A stretch of 64,000 nucleotides of DNA from Woeseiaceae bacterium (lineage in GTDB: Bacteria > Pseudomonadota > Gammaproteobacteria > Steroidobacterales > Woeseiaceae): contig JASJBE010000002.1 of NCBI GenBank assembly GCA_030066655.1, positions 1 through 64,000 of the forward strand, in the 5' to 3' direction. This document shows positions 45,382 to 55,631 of the stretch, in pieces. A program made the translations under genes and the position numbers. Numbering within the stretch: the stretch's first letter is position 1; every line of letters begins with the position of its first letter. Under the pieces are notes generated by a model that did not search any database, was not told where the DNA came from, and saw only the letters and a program-made list of their open reading frames with translations.

Positions 45382-46493
45382 TAGCGTGTCCTCCGCTCGC
45401 GCGACGTATCGCGTGAATCCGTTCTGGTGTTGTCCTGGATGGTCGCCGTGGAATCCAGCGATCCAGTCAGTTCATTGCCCGTCGTACGACGACCCTGCGA
45501 CTCGAGAATCTTGTCGATCGGCAGGTACATCAGGTTGCCGCTGCCGTCTGAATCCAGGATTACCTTGTTGGAACGCCGGTAAACGTCCTCGATCGCTTCG
45601 ATGTAGAGGCGGTCGCGCGTGACGCGTGGCGCCTTCTCGTACTCTTCGAGCAGTGCCGTAAAGCGGGAGGCCTGACCCTCGGCGTCGCGCGTCACCCGAT
45701 CCTCGTAGGCACGTGCGTCCTCGACGATGCGTGCTGCCTCACCGCGGGCCCGCGGGATGATGTTGTTGGCATAGCGCTCGGCTTCCAGCTTGAATCGGTC
45801 GCTGTCGTTGCTCGCCTTCTGCGTGTCGTTGACCGCCGCCTGCACCGGCTCCGGGTAGTCGAGGTTGATGATCGAGATAGACGTCAGCGAAATACCGGTC
45901 TCGTACTGGTCCAGCGTCGCCTGCAACGTGTCTCGCGTTCTCGCAGCGATCTGGTCGCGCTCGCCGGTCACGAGCGACTCGAGCGTGCTCGTGCCGACCA
46001 CTTCGCGAAGCGCACTCTCGGTCACGTCGCGCAGCGTGGCATCCGGGTCGAGTACCTTAAAGCTGAAGTCAAAGACGTCGGCGCGCCGGTACTGGACAAC
46101 CATCTGGATTGACACGTACTGCTGGTCGGCGGTCAGCATGTCGGTTTTGAACTGGTAGTTCTGTACGGCATTCGCGTTGACGATGTCGACAACTTCAATC
46201 GGGAACGGCAGGTGCCAATGCAGTCCGGGCATCGTCGTCTTCGTGTACGCACCGAAGCGCTGTACGACGCCGCGCTCGGCCTCGTCGACACGATAGAAGC
46301 CGGTAAACGCCCACGCTACCAGCAGCAAGACAATCAGAATGATGCCGCCTCCGGCGTTGTTCTGCGACTTACCGCCGCCGAACAAGCCGCCGAATCGACG
46401 CTGCCAGTCCTGCACGATCTTGTCGAGATCGTTGGGCTGGCCGCCGTCGCGATTCCACGGATCCTTTCCGTTTCCAGGTTCGTTCCAGGCCAT
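45381..46493 (-). CDS. hflK: FtsH protease regulator HflK
   Basis: Partner of HflC, 370 residues. A glycine- and proline-rich N-terminus (MAWNEPGNGKDPWNRDGGQ) and an inner-membrane helix (about 50-70) are followed by the SPFH domain and the long helical region. The short C-terminal tail is Arg/Thr-rich. 8 bases after hflX. Confidence 0.96.
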   Translation of the reverse strand: MAWNEPGNGKDPWNRDGGQPNDLDKIVQDWQRRFGGLFGGGKSQNNAGGGIILIVLLLVAWAFTGFYRVDEAERGVVQRFGAYTKTTMPGLHWHLPFPIEVVDIVNANAVQNYQFKTDMLTADQQYVSIQMVVQYRRADVFDFSFKVLDPDATLRDVTESALREVVGTSTLESLVTGERDQIAARTRDTLQATLDQYETGISLTSISIINLDYPEPVQAAVNDTQKASNDSDRFKLEAERYANNIIPRARGEAARIVEDARAYEDRVTRDAEGQASRFTALLEEYEKAPRVTRDRLYIEAIEDVYRRSNKVILDSDGSGNLMYLPIDKILESQGRRTTGNELTGSLDSTATIQDNTRTDSRDTSRERRTR

Positions 46494-46501
46494 TTTTCTA
46501 C

Positions 46502-47821
46502 TCAGTCAGAATTTGCCGCCACTGCCGCCTCGTCGACCGACAGTGGTTCCAATAAATGTTCTTCGAGATTTTCTCGCTTAAGGAGGCGACGTAAGTCCCT
46601 TTCCGCCGATTTCAACTCCAGAATCCAGCGTCCATCGTCCGACAGGGTCTCGTTGACGATAGCGCCGAGCTCGTACAGCTTGGCTCGAATCCTTCCCTGG
46701 TCCGGAGCCAGCCGAATGATACCAGTGATTGTCGCCGGTTTTAGCCGCTCGGCGATGGTTTCCAGTAATAAATCGACGCCTTCACCCGTCTGCGCCGACA
46801 ACCAGACCGCTCTGCCCTCGCCGCTCTGGCGATTGTTGACGCGCGGCGTGCGTTCCAGCATGTCGATCTTGTTATAGACACGGATCTGCGGCACGCGTTC
46901 CGCGTCAAGCTGCTTCAGCACGGAATTGACCTGCCTGACACGTTGCCAGCGGTTGGGATCGCTGGCGTCAATGACATGCAGTATCAGGTCGGCCTCGCGC
47001 GCCTCCTGCAAAGTCGATCGGAAGGCCGCGACGAGTTCGTGTGGCAGATCACGAATAAAGCCCACCGTGTCCGCCAGCACGATGGCCTGTCCGCTGGGCA
47101 ACTCGACGCGCCGCACGGTCGGGTCCAGCGTGGCGAAGAGCTGGTCCTGCACGTAGACCCCGGCGTCGGTCAGCTTGTTGAACAACGTCGACTTGCCGGC
47201 GTTCGTATAGCCGACCAGCGCCACCGTCGGAATCTCGGCGCGAACGCGGTTCTGGCGGTTCATCGTCCGTCGGCTGTCGACATGCTCGAGCCGGGACTTC
47301 AGCTGCTTGATGCGCGCACCCAGCAACCGACGGTCCGTCTCCAGCTGCGTCTCGCCGGGACCGCGCAGACCGATGCCGCCCTTCTGGCGCTCCAGGTGGG
47401 TCCAGCCTCGCACGAGGCGCGTCGACAGGTGCCTGAGCTGCGCGAGCTCGACCTGCAGCTTGCCCTCAAAGCTCCGGGCGCGCTGCGCGAAGATGTCCAG
47501 TATCAGTCCCGCTCGATCGAGCACCCGGCACTTCAGTTCCTTCTCCAGGTTTCTTTCCTGGCTGGGATTCAGTGGGGTCGAGGAGATGACGAGCTCGGCG
47601 TGCTCGGCGCGGATCAGCGCCTTCAGCTCATCGAGCTTGCCTTTGCCGATAAAGTAACGCGGATCCGGCCGCTTGCGGGCGCTGACAATTTCGCCCACGA
47701 GCACGGCCCCGGCAGAGCGCGCCAGTTCGGCGAACTCTTGCTGTTCCAAGTCATCGGGTGCGCCGTCCGGACCAGCGTGAACGAGGACTGCCCGTTCGCC
47801 GCTTTGCGGTCGCTCAAACAA
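46502..47821 (-). CDS. hflX: ribosome-associated GTPase HflX
   Basis: GTPase that splits stalled 70S ribosomes under stress. 439 residues. The N-terminal HflX domain has GKGKLDELKALI; the GTPase domain has VGYTNAGKSTLFN (G1), DTVGFIRDLP (G3) and YNKIDML (G4). It follows hfq by 29 bases. Confidence 0.97.
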   Translation of the reverse strand: MFERPQSGERAVLVHAGPDGAPDDLEQQEFAELARSAGAVLVGEIVSARKRPDPRYFIGKGKLDELKALIRAEHAELVISSTPLNPSQERNLEKELKCRVLDRAGLILDIFAQRARSFEGKLQVELAQLRHLSTRLVRGWTHLERQKGGIGLRGPGETQLETDRRLLGARIKQLKSRLEHVDSRRTMNRQNRVRAEIPTVALVGYTNAGKSTLFNKLTDAGVYVQDQLFATLDPTVRRVELPSGQAIVLADTVGFIRDLPHELVAAFRSTLQEAREADLILHVIDASDPNRWQRVRQVNSVLKQLDAERVPQIRVYNKIDMLERTPRVNNRQSGEGRAVWLSAQTGEGVDLLLETIAERLKPATITGIIRLAPDQGRIRAKLYELGAIVNETLSDDGRWILELKSAERDLRRLLKRENLEEHLLEPLSVDEAAVAANSD

Positions 47822-47850
47822 TAACGACCTCCTTGAACGGCTCGTTCAGG

Positions 47851-48096
47851 CTAGTCGTCACTGGCCCCGTCGTCGTCGGGTAGCGGCAGTCGCACATTTC
47901 GGGACGGAACCACCGTCGAGATCGCATGCTTGTACACCATCTGGTTAACGCTGTTCTTCAAGAGCACGACAAACTGGTCGAATGAATCCACCTGTCCCTG
48001 CAGCTTGATGCCGTTGACCAGGTAGATGGACACAGGCACCTTTTCCTTACGCAAGATGTTGAGAAAGGGGTCCTGCAAACTTTGCCCTTTAGCCAT
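47851..48096 (-). CDS. hfq: RNA chaperone Hfq
   Basis: Hexameric Sm-like chaperone for sRNA-mRNA pairing. The core [19 protein letters not shown] and the proximal/rim residues ([27 protein letters not shown]) are intact. 81 residues, with a C-terminal tail of about a dozen residues ([12 protein letters not shown]), much shorter and more acidic than in E. coli. The ribosome binding site is AAGGAGA. Downstream of miaA by 126 bases. Confidence 0.98.
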   Translation of the reverse strand: MAKGQSLQDPFLNILRKEKVPVSIYLVNGIKLQGQVDSFDQFVVLLKNSVNQMVYKHAISTVVPSRNVRLPLPDDDGASDD

Positions 48097-48222
48097 TGTG
48101 GGGTCTCCTTGTTCTTCTTTTTTTAATTTGAACCCGCTATCCGGTGGCGCCGGATGCCCGTACGCGAAGTTCAGCCTAAGCGAAAAAATAGTATCACAGG
48201 CCTTTGCTCAGACCAGCGATAA

Positions 48223-49152
48223 TCACGGCAGTTTTTCCACCAACACCGCCTCAATGGCATCGATTGTGCCGGAATCAAGGGCATCGAAGACGCGAAGATC
48301 CTTTTCCGAGCGCATCCAGGTAATCTGCCGCTTGGCCAGCTGCCGCGTGGCGTAGAGCGTCTTCTCGATGGCCCGATCCAGACTGATCTCGCCTTCCAGG
48401 TATTCCCAGAACTGTCGGTAGCCGACAGATCGCATCGACGAGTGCTCGCGAGTCAGCGACTCACGCCTCATGAGCGCTTTAACTTCCTCTTCCAACCCAT
48501 TGTTTACTATCATATTAAGGCGCTGCTCGATGCGCTCATGCAACAGTTTGCGCGGTTCGACTACCAGGCCCAGCTTCAGATAGTCGATATCGGCCTCGGT
48601 GTCGTCGCGCCGGGCCTGCCAGTCGCTGAGCGACCGGCCGCTGACCAGGAAAACCTCCAGTGCGCGCTGGATTCTCTGGCTGTCATTCGGGTTGATACGG
48701 GCGGCGGATTCGGGGTCGCAGTCGGCCAGGCGTTCGTGCAGCACCGGCCAGCCGAGCCTGTCCGCCTCTTCGTCCAGCTCGGCCCGGATCGTCTCGTCCG
48801 CCTCAGGCAATTCCGCGAGTCCCGCGGTCAATGCGCGGAAATACATCATCGTGCCGCCCACCAGCAGCGGCAGCTTGTCATCGTGCCGGATCTCGTCGAT
48901 CGCCTGCCGGGCGTGCCGGACGAAGTCCCCGGCGGAGAACGAGTCCTCGGGATCGCGAATGTCGATCAGCCGATGCGGCGCCTTCGTAAGCGTCTCACGA
49001 TCAGGCTTCGCCGTGCCGATATCCATACCACGATAGACCAGCGCCGAGTCGACACTGATCAGCTCCACAGGGAGTCGTTGGGCCAGCGCGACGGCGACGT
49101 CGGTCTTGCCTGACGCCGTCGGTCCCATCAGGCAAACGGCCAGGGGTTTCAC
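48223..49152 (-). CDS. miaA: tRNA dimethylallyltransferase
   Basis: Prenylates A37 of tRNAs reading UNN codons. 309 residues; P-loop GPTASGKTDVAVALA, substrate motif SVDSALVYRGMDIGTAKP and the later RAL-E-F region are present. It begins one base after the mutL stop, indicating tight coupling. Confidence 0.97.
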   Translation of the reverse strand: MKPLAVCLMGPTASGKTDVAVALAQRLPVELISVDSALVYRGMDIGTAKPDRETLTKAPHRLIDIRDPEDSFSAGDFVRHARQAIDEIRHDDKLPLLVGGTMMYFRALTAGLAELPEADETIRAELDEEADRLGWPVLHERLADCDPESAARINPNDSQRIQRALEVFLVSGRSLSDWQARRDDTEADIDYLKLGLVVEPRKLLHERIEQRLNMIVNNGLEEEVKALMRRESLTREHSSMRSVGYRQFWEYLEGEISLDRAIEKTLYATRQLAKRQITWMRSEKDLRVFDALDSGTIDAIEAVLVEKLP

Positions 49153-50922
49153 TTATCGCCCTCTTAAGAACAGGCGATCGAGTTCGGGCATCGACAGCGC
49201 CGTCCAAGTCGGACGACCGTGATTGCACTGGTCGGCACGTTCGGTCTGCTCCATTTCACGCAGCAGCGCATTCATTTCGCTGATGTTGAGTATCCGATTG
49301 GCACGCACCGATGTATGACAAGCCATCGTCGACAGGGTGTCGTGTACCGCGTTCTCGACCTGGCTGCTCTGCCCGGCCTCGCGCAGGTCCGACAGCACGT
49401 CGCGCAGCAGCTTCTCCGCATCGCTGTCTTTGAGCAGTGCGGGAACCTCGCGAATCATCAACTGCGTCGGGCCCGCCCGGTCGACGCTCAAACCGACGGA
49501 CTCCAGTGTGTCGCTCATCTGTTCCACGAGGTCGGCCTCGCTCTCCGATACGCGCACCGGCGCCGGCACCAGCAACGGCTGGCGAACCATCGTGCCTTCG
49601 TCGAAGTTCTTCTTGAGCTTCTCGTAGACGATGCGTTCGTGCGCCGCATGCATATCGACGATGATCAGGCCGTCGGCGTTCTCGGCCAGGATGTAGACGC
49701 CCTTAAGTTGTGCCAGCGCGTATCCCATCGGCGGTATCTCCGCATCGTCAGCCGGTTGGATGGGGGCGCTCACGGCCGCCGCCTGCTGGTAGACGGCGAG
49801 CGTGTCCCGGATGCTCGAACTGTCGTCACGCGACGGCAGTGGCATGCGGGATTGCAGGTAGGCGGACGGCTGCGGGTCGGAATAACTGACAGCGTGCAAG
49901 GTGGGTGACTGCGCATGCCCGCCCGGCCGCGTGTCCTTCAGCACGGTCTCGAGACTTTGCGACACGAAACCGTGCACGCGCCGGCTGTCCCGGAAGCGGA
50001 CCTCGAGTTTGGCCGGGTGCGCATTGGCGTCCACGGTTGCCGGGTCGATGCTGAGACTCAACACGTAAGCCGGGTATCGTCCGTGGAACAGCACGTCCCG
50101 ATACGCGTGACGGGCCGCGTGCGCCAGCGTCTTGTCGGTCACGCTGCGCCCGTTGACGAACCAGTACTGCAGGTCCGGCTGGCTGCGATTGAACGTCGGC
50201 AGCCCGACCCAGCCCGACAGCGCCATGTCGTCTACCTGGCGCTCGATGAGCACGCTCTGGTCGGCGAAGCTGTCTCCGCAAATCCTCGCTATGCGCGCAA
50301 GCCTGGCCTCCTCCGACGTCGCGGGATCCAGCTTCAGCACGACGCGGCGGTTGTGCGTCAGCGTGAAGCCGACATCGGGCCGGGCCAGCGCGAGCCGCCG
50401 CAGCCACTTCTCGATGTGGCCAAACTCGGTGCGCTCCGTGCGCAGGAACCGACGTCGCGCAGGCGTGTTGTAGAAGAGCTCGTGCACCTCGACGTTCGTT
50501 CCGACCGGGTGCGCGGCCGGGGCCGGCGCGGACAGCGCACCGCCGTCCGCCTCCACACGCCACCCGGAATCGGAGTCCGCCGTTCGCGACGTCATCGACA
50601 TGCGCGAGACCGATGCCACGCTGGGCAGCGCTTCGCCCCGGAATCCGAGCGACACAACCGACTCGAGGTCTTCGAGACTCGTAATCTTGCTCGTCGCGTG
50701 GCGCGACAGCGCCAGTGGCAACTCATCTTTGGCGATGCCGGAGCCGTCGTCACGAACGCGAATCAGCTTCTCGCCACCGTTGATAACGTCTACGCTTATT
50801 CTCTTCGCCCCCGCATCCAGGCTGTTCTCGACCAGCTCCTTCAGCACGGACGCCGGCCGCTCGACGACTTCGCCGGCGGCGATCTGGTTGATCAGGTGGT
50901 CGGGGAGTTGCTGGATGGGCAT
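49153..50922 (-). CDS. mutL: DNA mismatch repair protein MutL
   Basis: GHKL-ATPase coordinating mismatch repair. 589 residues (E. coli 615). N-terminal ATPase motifs IAAGEVVERPASVLKELVEN and RDDGSGI, LGFRGEALPSVASV are intact, and the C-terminal dimerisation domain ends with RPTWTALSMPELDRLFLR. No DQHA(X)2E(X)4E endonuclease motif is evident; DMHAAHERIVYEKL takes that position, as expected in organisms with MutH. Confidence 0.97.
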   Translation of the reverse strand: MPIQQLPDHLINQIAAGEVVERPASVLKELVENSLDAGAKRISVDVINGGEKLIRVRDDGSGIAKDELPLALSRHATSKITSLEDLESVVSLGFRGEALPSVASVSRMSMTSRTADSDSGWRVEADGGALSAPAPAAHPVGTNVEVHELFYNTPARRRFLRTERTEFGHIEKWLRRLALARPDVGFTLTHNRRVVLKLDPATSEEARLARIARICGDSFADQSVLIERQVDDMALSGWVGLPTFNRSQPDLQYWFVNGRSVTDKTLAHAARHAYRDVLFHGRYPAYVLSLSIDPATVDANAHPAKLEVRFRDSRRVHGFVSQSLETVLKDTRPGGHAQSPTLHAVSYSDPQPSAYLQSRMPLPSRDDSSSIRDTLAVYQQAAAVSAPIQPADDAEIPPMGYALAQLKGVYILAENADGLIIVDMHAAHERIVYEKLKKNFDEGTMVRQPLLVPAPVRVSESEADLVEQMSDTLESVGLSVDRAGPTQLMIREVPALLKDSDAEKLLRDVLSDLREAGQSSQVENAVHDTLSTMACHTSVRANRILNISEMNALLREMEQTERADQCNHGRPTWTALSMPELDRLFLRGR

Positions 50923-51039
50923 GCACGAATGCCTGGGCGGCGGGAAAAGCCCAGCATTTTTTCAGATTGCCGATCGAAAGTCAGGTTTGTCTGGGCGGCG
51001 CCCTCCCTGACGAGGAAAGGCTGGCAAGCGGGATGGGCT

Positions 51040-52356
51040 TTAAGTGCCTGCGACCACCGGGATTTTCAGCGTCTGGCCGACGCGGATGCGGTCTCCGTTC
51101 AATCGATTCGCGCTGCGTATCGATGCCTGGCTGACGTTGTAGCGTTCCGCGATCTCGGACAGCGTATCCCCGCGCGCGATCCGGTGTTTGACCTGGCGAA
51201 CCGGGTCCTGCCGAAGCTTCATCGCGATGTGCGTGTCGGGCGGCGGATTACGGTAGAAGTAATTCCTGACACCGTTGAGTATGGCGTTCGACAGCCGCTC
51301 CTGGTGCGCGCTGCTGCGCAGCTTTCGTTCCTCATCGGGATTCGAAATAAACGCGGTCTCCACGAGTATGGACGGCATGTCCGGTGACTTCAGGACGAGG
51401 AATCCTGCCTGCTGGACCTTGCTGCGATGGGTCCGGGTGACGGTCCCCAGCTCATCGATGACGGCCTGGCCGACATCGAGGCTCGCACTCAGCGCCGCAT
51501 TCTGCGACAGGCTGAACAGGACCTGCGCCAGCCCCGCCTCTTTATCTTCCAGCTTCACGTCGCCGATTCTCGCGTTCTCGCGCTTGGCCAGCTGCGCGGC
51601 GGCTTCGTCACTCGCACCCTTCAAAGACAGTGCGTAGACCGATGCGCCACGGGCACGTGGGTCATTGACGGCGTCGGCATGCACGGAGATGAACAGATCG
51701 GCACGATTGCGTCGAGCAATGCCCATGCGGTCGCGGTGCTTGACGAAGACGTCGCGATCGCGGATCAGTACCGCGCGCATGCCGGGCTCCCTGTTGATCT
51801 TGTCAGCCAGGCGTTTGCTGATCGCGAGCACGATGTCTTTTTCGCGCGTCTTGCCTCGACCCAGTGCGCCCGGGTCGCGCCCGCCATGCCCCGGGTCGAT
51901 CGCGACAACGATGTCACGGCCGCTGCGATAGCGTTCGGATGCCCGCTTGACCGCCGTCGGCGCTCCTTCGCGATGCAGGTCGATGACGAGGCGGTTGCCG
52001 TATTGGCTGTTCGGTTTAACGGTAAAGCTGCGTGAACGAACCGCCGTATTGAGATCCAGGACGACACGGAGTTTCCCGTCCTGCTGCCTGGCGCTGCGAA
52101 TCGAGCGTACCGACCCGACCCCGTCGGGCATCGTCTGCAGTTTCTTCGACAGCTGGCCGGACTTCAGGTCGACGACGAGCCGATCCGGTGCGCGTAGCGT
52201 GAAGATGTTGTGCTGGGCCGGGCTGCTCAGATCGAGGACAACGCGGGTCTTGTCATTCTCCGCCCAGATTCGGACGTTTTCGACCGTGGTGCCGGCATTC
52301 GCCGTCATCGCAGACAGCAGCAGGCTGATCAGTAGAAGTAGCTTTCCTCGACGCAT
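51040..52356 (-). CDS. amiB: N-acetylmuramoyl-L-alanine amidase AmiB/AmiC type
   Basis: Periplasmic zinc amidase that splits septal peptidoglycan. A signal peptide (MRRGKLLLLISLLLSAMTANA) is followed by an AMIN localisation domain (about 25-115), the amidase_3 catalytic domain (about 155-370, with AIDPGHGGRDPGALG and SVHADA and ILVETAFISN) and one C-terminal LysM repeat (HRIARGDTLSEIAERYNVS). The frame extends 31 codons upstream, but the methionine at 52356 starts the signal peptide. 438 residues. Confidence 0.94.
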   Translation of the reverse strand: MRRGKLLLLISLLLSAMTANAGTTVENVRIWAENDKTRVVLDLSSPAQHNIFTLRAPDRLVVDLKSGQLSKKLQTMPDGVGSVRSIRSARQQDGKLRVVLDLNTAVRSRSFTVKPNSQYGNRLVIDLHREGAPTAVKRASERYRSGRDIVVAIDPGHGGRDPGALGRGKTREKDIVLAISKRLADKINREPGMRAVLIRDRDVFVKHRDRMGIARRNRADLFISVHADAVNDPRARGASVYALSLKGASDEAAAQLAKRENARIGDVKLEDKEAGLAQVLFSLSQNAALSASLDVGQAVIDELGTVTRTHRSKVQQAGFLVLKSPDMPSILVETAFISNPDEERKLRSSAHQERLSNAILNGVRNYFYRNPPPDTHIAMKLRQDPVRQVKHRIARGDTLSEIAERYNVSQASIRSANRLNGDRIRVGQTLKIPVVAGT

Positions 52357-52475
52357 ATCCCCAAGCACGGCGTGTCGATCCGTATTATGTCGCGCCAGTA
52401 TACGAGAAAAACCGGTAATTCCAAGAGTTTTGGTATCAAAATTAGACACATAACGGAATTACTTAAACCGGATAA

Positions 52476-52943
52476 CTAAGTATTGGGGTTTGCCGACAGG
52501 CCAGCCACAATATCCGCCGCTCGCGCACTCACGGCGGCGATTTCAGCCCTGCGGCCTTCCCCGTCGTAGCGCAGCGTCAGCGCAAGGTCGGCCGAGTCGG
52601 ACAGGCCGGGGGCTCTCTCGGCCCATTCAATCAGCCTTAATCCATCGTCGAGATCGCTCCAGCCGAGGTAGTGAAGCTCCTCTTCTGCGGCAATGCGATA
52701 CAGGTCGACGTGGTAGACCTGGCCGCGCTTGAGTGAGTAAGGCTCGACGAGCGTGTACGTCGGGCTCGGCACAGCGCCTTCGTGGCCCAGCGCCCGGATG
52801 AACGCCCTGGCAAACGTCGATTTCCCCGCGCCGAGCTCGCCATTGAGCAGCACGGTCCACCCGCCGACGTCGCCAGGCAGGCTCGCGGCCACGTCCTCGG
52901 CCAGCGCTTCCGTGGCGGTCGCGTCACACAGATAAAGCTTCAC
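52476..52943 (-). CDS. tsaE: tRNA t6A modification ATPase TsaE
   Basis: ATPase of the TsaBDE complex that makes N6-threonylcarbamoyladenosine at tRNA position 37. 155 residues; Walker A LLNGELGAGKSTFARAF, then PSPTYTLVEPY and YHVDLYRI are family signatures. The start overlaps the nnr stop by 4 bases. 119 bases separate it from amiB. Confidence 0.96.
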   Translation of the reverse strand: MKLYLCDATATEALAEDVAASLPGDVGGWTVLLNGELGAGKSTFARAFIRALGHEGAVPSPTYTLVEPYSLKRGQVYHVDLYRIAAEEELHYLGWSDLDDGLRLIEWAERAPGLSDSADLALTLRYDGEGRRAEIAAVSARAADIVAGLSANPNT

Positions 52944-54418
52944 GGATTGACAACAAACCGCAGGCTGTCGAGCAGATCTGACGCCATCAGGCCCCGCTCG
53001 CCATCGAGGCTGGCGAGGTCGCCGGCCGCGGCGTGCGACTGTACGCCCGCCGCTGCTGCCAGTGACGGATGGAGCCCCTGTCCCATCAGCGACGCAATGA
53101 TGCCGGTCAGCGTGTCACCCATGCCCGGCGCGGCCATGCCGGGATTCCCGGCCGTGCAAAGCCACGGGGTGTCGTTCCCGTCGTCCACCAGCGTTCCCGC
53201 GCCTTTCAGCACAGCGACACCGCCGTAGCGAGACTGCAGCTGCTGCACGGCCGCGACGCGATCGCGTTGCACGTCGCTCGTCGATACGCCCAGCAGTCGT
53301 GCCGCCTCGCCCGGGTGCGGCGTGATGATCCGGTGCTCAGACATTCCCTGGTGCATTGCTAGCAGGTTCAGGGCGTCGGCGTCCCAGACTGACGGCAGGC
53401 GGCTGTCGGCGACGACCTCGAAAACGGCTGTCGACCAGTCGCTCTGCCCGAGCCCCGGACCGAACGCGACGACGTCAACCTGCTTCAGCAAAGCTCGAAG
53501 GTCATCGGGCTCCGAGACCGCGTGGCACATCAGCTCGGGCCGGCCGGTGACGATGGCTGCGGCGTGCGACGGATGCGTCGCGACGCTGACGAGGCCGCTG
53601 CCGCTGCGCAGCGCGGCCTCGCCGCAAAGGCGCACGGCGCCCGGCATGCCGGGACCGCCGCCGACAACGAGCACATGGCCGAAGACGCCCTTGTGCGTCG
53701 TCCTGCCGCGCGGCGGCAGAACGTCATCCAGCACGTCATGCGGGATGGTCCGCATCACCGGATCGACGCCCTTGTAACAGGCCTCCGGGACGCCGAGCGT
53801 ATCGAGGTCGAGCTCACCGCAGACGTCGGGTCCGTCTTCGATGAACATGCCGGCTTTCCATCCGACGAAACTACGCGTCATATCGGCGCTGACCGCGACG
53901 CCCATGATGTGCCCCGTGTCGCCGTTGAGCCCGCTCGGAATGTCCACGGACGCCACGGGCAGGCCGGAATGGTTGATCGCCTGTATCGCGTCCGCGAAAT
54001 CGCCGGCGACGTCTCGATCCAGTCCGCTGCCGAGGATCGCATCGATCACGAGGTCGCAATCGCTGGGCAACTCGCCGCTCCAGTTGTCAACGGCACCACC
54101 GGCATCGACGAAGTCGTCGAAGGCCTTTTTGGCGTCGCCCGTCAGCTTGCCCGGGTCCGACAGAGCGATAACGGAGTGCAAACGATCGCTCTTGAGCGCC
54201 AGCGCCGCGACCACATAGCCGTCGCCGGCGTTGTTCCCCGCCCCGCAGACGACGACCCAGTGCCGCGCGTCCGGCACCCGCTCGAAGACGGACTCGAACA
54301 ATCCGCCGCCCGCGCGACGCATCAGGTCGTAGCCCGGGATCCCGTGCGTGTCGATCGCACAACGATCCAGGCCACGAACGGCGTCCACGGAATACAACTG
54401 ATTGGCTACGTAAGACAT
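52940..54418 (-). CDS. nnr: bifunctional NAD(P)H-hydrate epimerase/dehydratase
   Basis: Repairs hydrated NAD(P)H. The N-terminal half (about 1-215) is the YjeF_N epimerase (VVCGAGNNAGDGYVVA); the C-terminal half (about 225-490) is the ADP-dependent dehydratase of the ribokinase-like fold (GVFGHVLVVGGGPGMPGAV, NPGMAAPGMGDTLTGIIAS). 492 residues. First gene of the superoperon, divergent from queG. Confidence 0.96.
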   Translation of the reverse strand: MSYVANQLYSVDAVRGLDRCAIDTHGIPGYDLMRRAGGGLFESVFERVPDARHWVVVCGAGNNAGDGYVVAALALKSDRLHSVIALSDPGKLTGDAKKAFDDFVDAGGAVDNWSGELPSDCDLVIDAILGSGLDRDVAGDFADAIQAINHSGLPVASVDIPSGLNGDTGHIMGVAVSADMTRSFVGWKAGMFIEDGPDVCGELDLDTLGVPEACYKGVDPVMRTIPHDVLDDVLPPRGRTTHKGVFGHVLVVGGGPGMPGAVRLCGEAALRSGSGLVSVATHPSHAAAIVTGRPELMCHAVSEPDDLRALLKQVDVVAFGPGLGQSDWSTAVFEVVADSRLPSVWDADALNLLAMHQGMSEHRIITPHPGEAARLLGVSTSDVQRDRVAAVQQLQSRYGGVAVLKGAGTLVDDGNDTPWLCTAGNPGMAAPGMGDTLTGIIASLMGQGLHPSLAAAAGVQSHAAAGDLASLDGERGLMASDLLDSLRFVVNP

Positions 54419-54470
54419 CGCGTTGATTATACTGTGACTCGGCGAGGAACAGACTCAGGGATAACTGCTA

Positions 54471-55535
54471 TTGGATCCGATCAAGCTCAAGCGGGACATC
54501 GAAGCCTGGGCAGGCGAGCTTGGTTTCCAGGGCGTAGGCGTCAGCGACACGGACCTGGCGAGGGCCGGCGAGCGGTTGAACGCGTGGCTCGACCGCGGCT
54601 ATCACGGCGAGATGGCCTACATGCAAAAGCACGGCAGCAAGCGCTACGTGCCGGCGGAACTCGTTCCCGACACGATCCGCATTATCTCGGTTCGTATGGA
54701 CTACCTCGCCGCCCCTCAGCAGGAAGCCATCGACAAGCTCGATCATCCGGAGCTCGCCTACGTGTCCCGCTACGCGCTGGGTCGTGACTATCACAAGGTG
54801 CTCAGGTCACGCCTGCAGAAGCTGGCGCAAAAGATCGAGGCGTCGACGGGGCCTTTCGGCTACCGCGTCTTCGTTGACAGCGCGCCGGTGCTCGAAAAGC
54901 CGATCGCCGAGAAAGCCGGACTAGGATGGATAGGCAAACACACGAACCTGATTAACCGTATCGACGGCAGCTGGTTCTTCTTGGGCGAGCTGTACACCGA
55001 CCTTCCACTGCCTGTCGACGAACCTGCGAGCGAACATTGCGGGAGTTGCCGGGCCTGCATCGACGTGTGCCCGACGGACGCTATTGTCGCGCCCTACAAG
55101 CTGGATGCCAAGCGCTGCATCTCCTATCTGACGATCGAACACGGCTCCGCCATCCCCGAGGAATTTCGCAAGCCGATGGGCAATCGGATCTACGGCTGCG
55201 ACGACTGCCAGCTTTTCTGTCCGTGGAACAAGTTCGCAAAGCCCACGGGCGAGGCTGACTTCGCGCCGCGACACGGGCTCGACAACGCGGACCTGGCCGA
55301 TCTTGCAACGTGGGGCGAGGAGACGTTTCTTACGCGAACGGAAGGCAGCGCGATTCGGCGTATCGGCCATGAACGCTTCCAGCGCAACATCGCCGTCGCA
55401 CTCGGAAACGCCGAGCGGTCTCCGGACGTCATGCGCGCGATCGATCAACTCGATTCGAGCCCATCGTCGCTGGTCCGGGAACATGCAAACTGGGCGAAGC
55501 AACAGCATGACGACGAACGTCGTTTGCCTGACTGA
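54471..55535 (+). CDS. queG: epoxyqueuosine reductase QueG
   Basis: Cobalamin- and iron-sulfur-dependent enzyme for the last step of queuosine tRNA modification. 354 residues. The two [4Fe-4S] cysteine sets are CGSCRACIDVCP and CDDCQLFCPWN. The C-terminal part has the expected HEAT-like helices. The TTG start at 54471 begins the conserved MDPIKLKRDIEAWA. Divergent from nnr, as in E. coli. Confidence 0.96.
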   Translation: MDPIKLKRDIEAWAGELGFQGVGVSDTDLARAGERLNAWLDRGYHGEMAYMQKHGSKRYVPAELVPDTIRIISVRMDYLAAPQQEAIDKLDHPELAYVSRYALGRDYHKVLRSRLQKLAQKIEASTGPFGYRVFVDSAPVLEKPIAEKAGLGWIGKHTNLINRIDGSWFFLGELYTDLPLPVDEPASEHCGSCRACIDVCPTDAIVAPYKLDAKRCISYLTIEHGSAIPEEFRKPMGNRIYGCDDCQLFCPWNKFAKPTGEADFAPRHGLDNADLADLATWGEETFLTRTEGSAIRRIGHERFQRNIAVALGNAERSPDVMRAIDQLDSSPSSLVREHANWAKQQHDDERRLPD

Positions 55536-55570
55536 TCACCGTCAATAACCGGTACTCGATGTTGCCTGGC

Positions 55571-55595
55571 CGGGAGCGAAGGACCTGCGCTCCCG
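55571..55595 (+). terminator. hairpin after queG
   Basis: CGGGAGCG / CGCTCCCG form an 8-bp stem 36 bases after the queG stop. There is no U-run, so if it ends the transcript it is not by the usual intrinsic mechanism. Confidence 0.35.
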
Positions 55596-55631
55596 CTGAA
55601 GAATACTCCCCAACTTTACTGAATAAAAACA

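Noticed and set aside
53522-54787. 421-codon plus-strand frame opposite nnr
   Set aside because: GC-rich antisense shadow of nnr and overlapping the start of queG; composition is Arg/His/Gly-rich without motifs.
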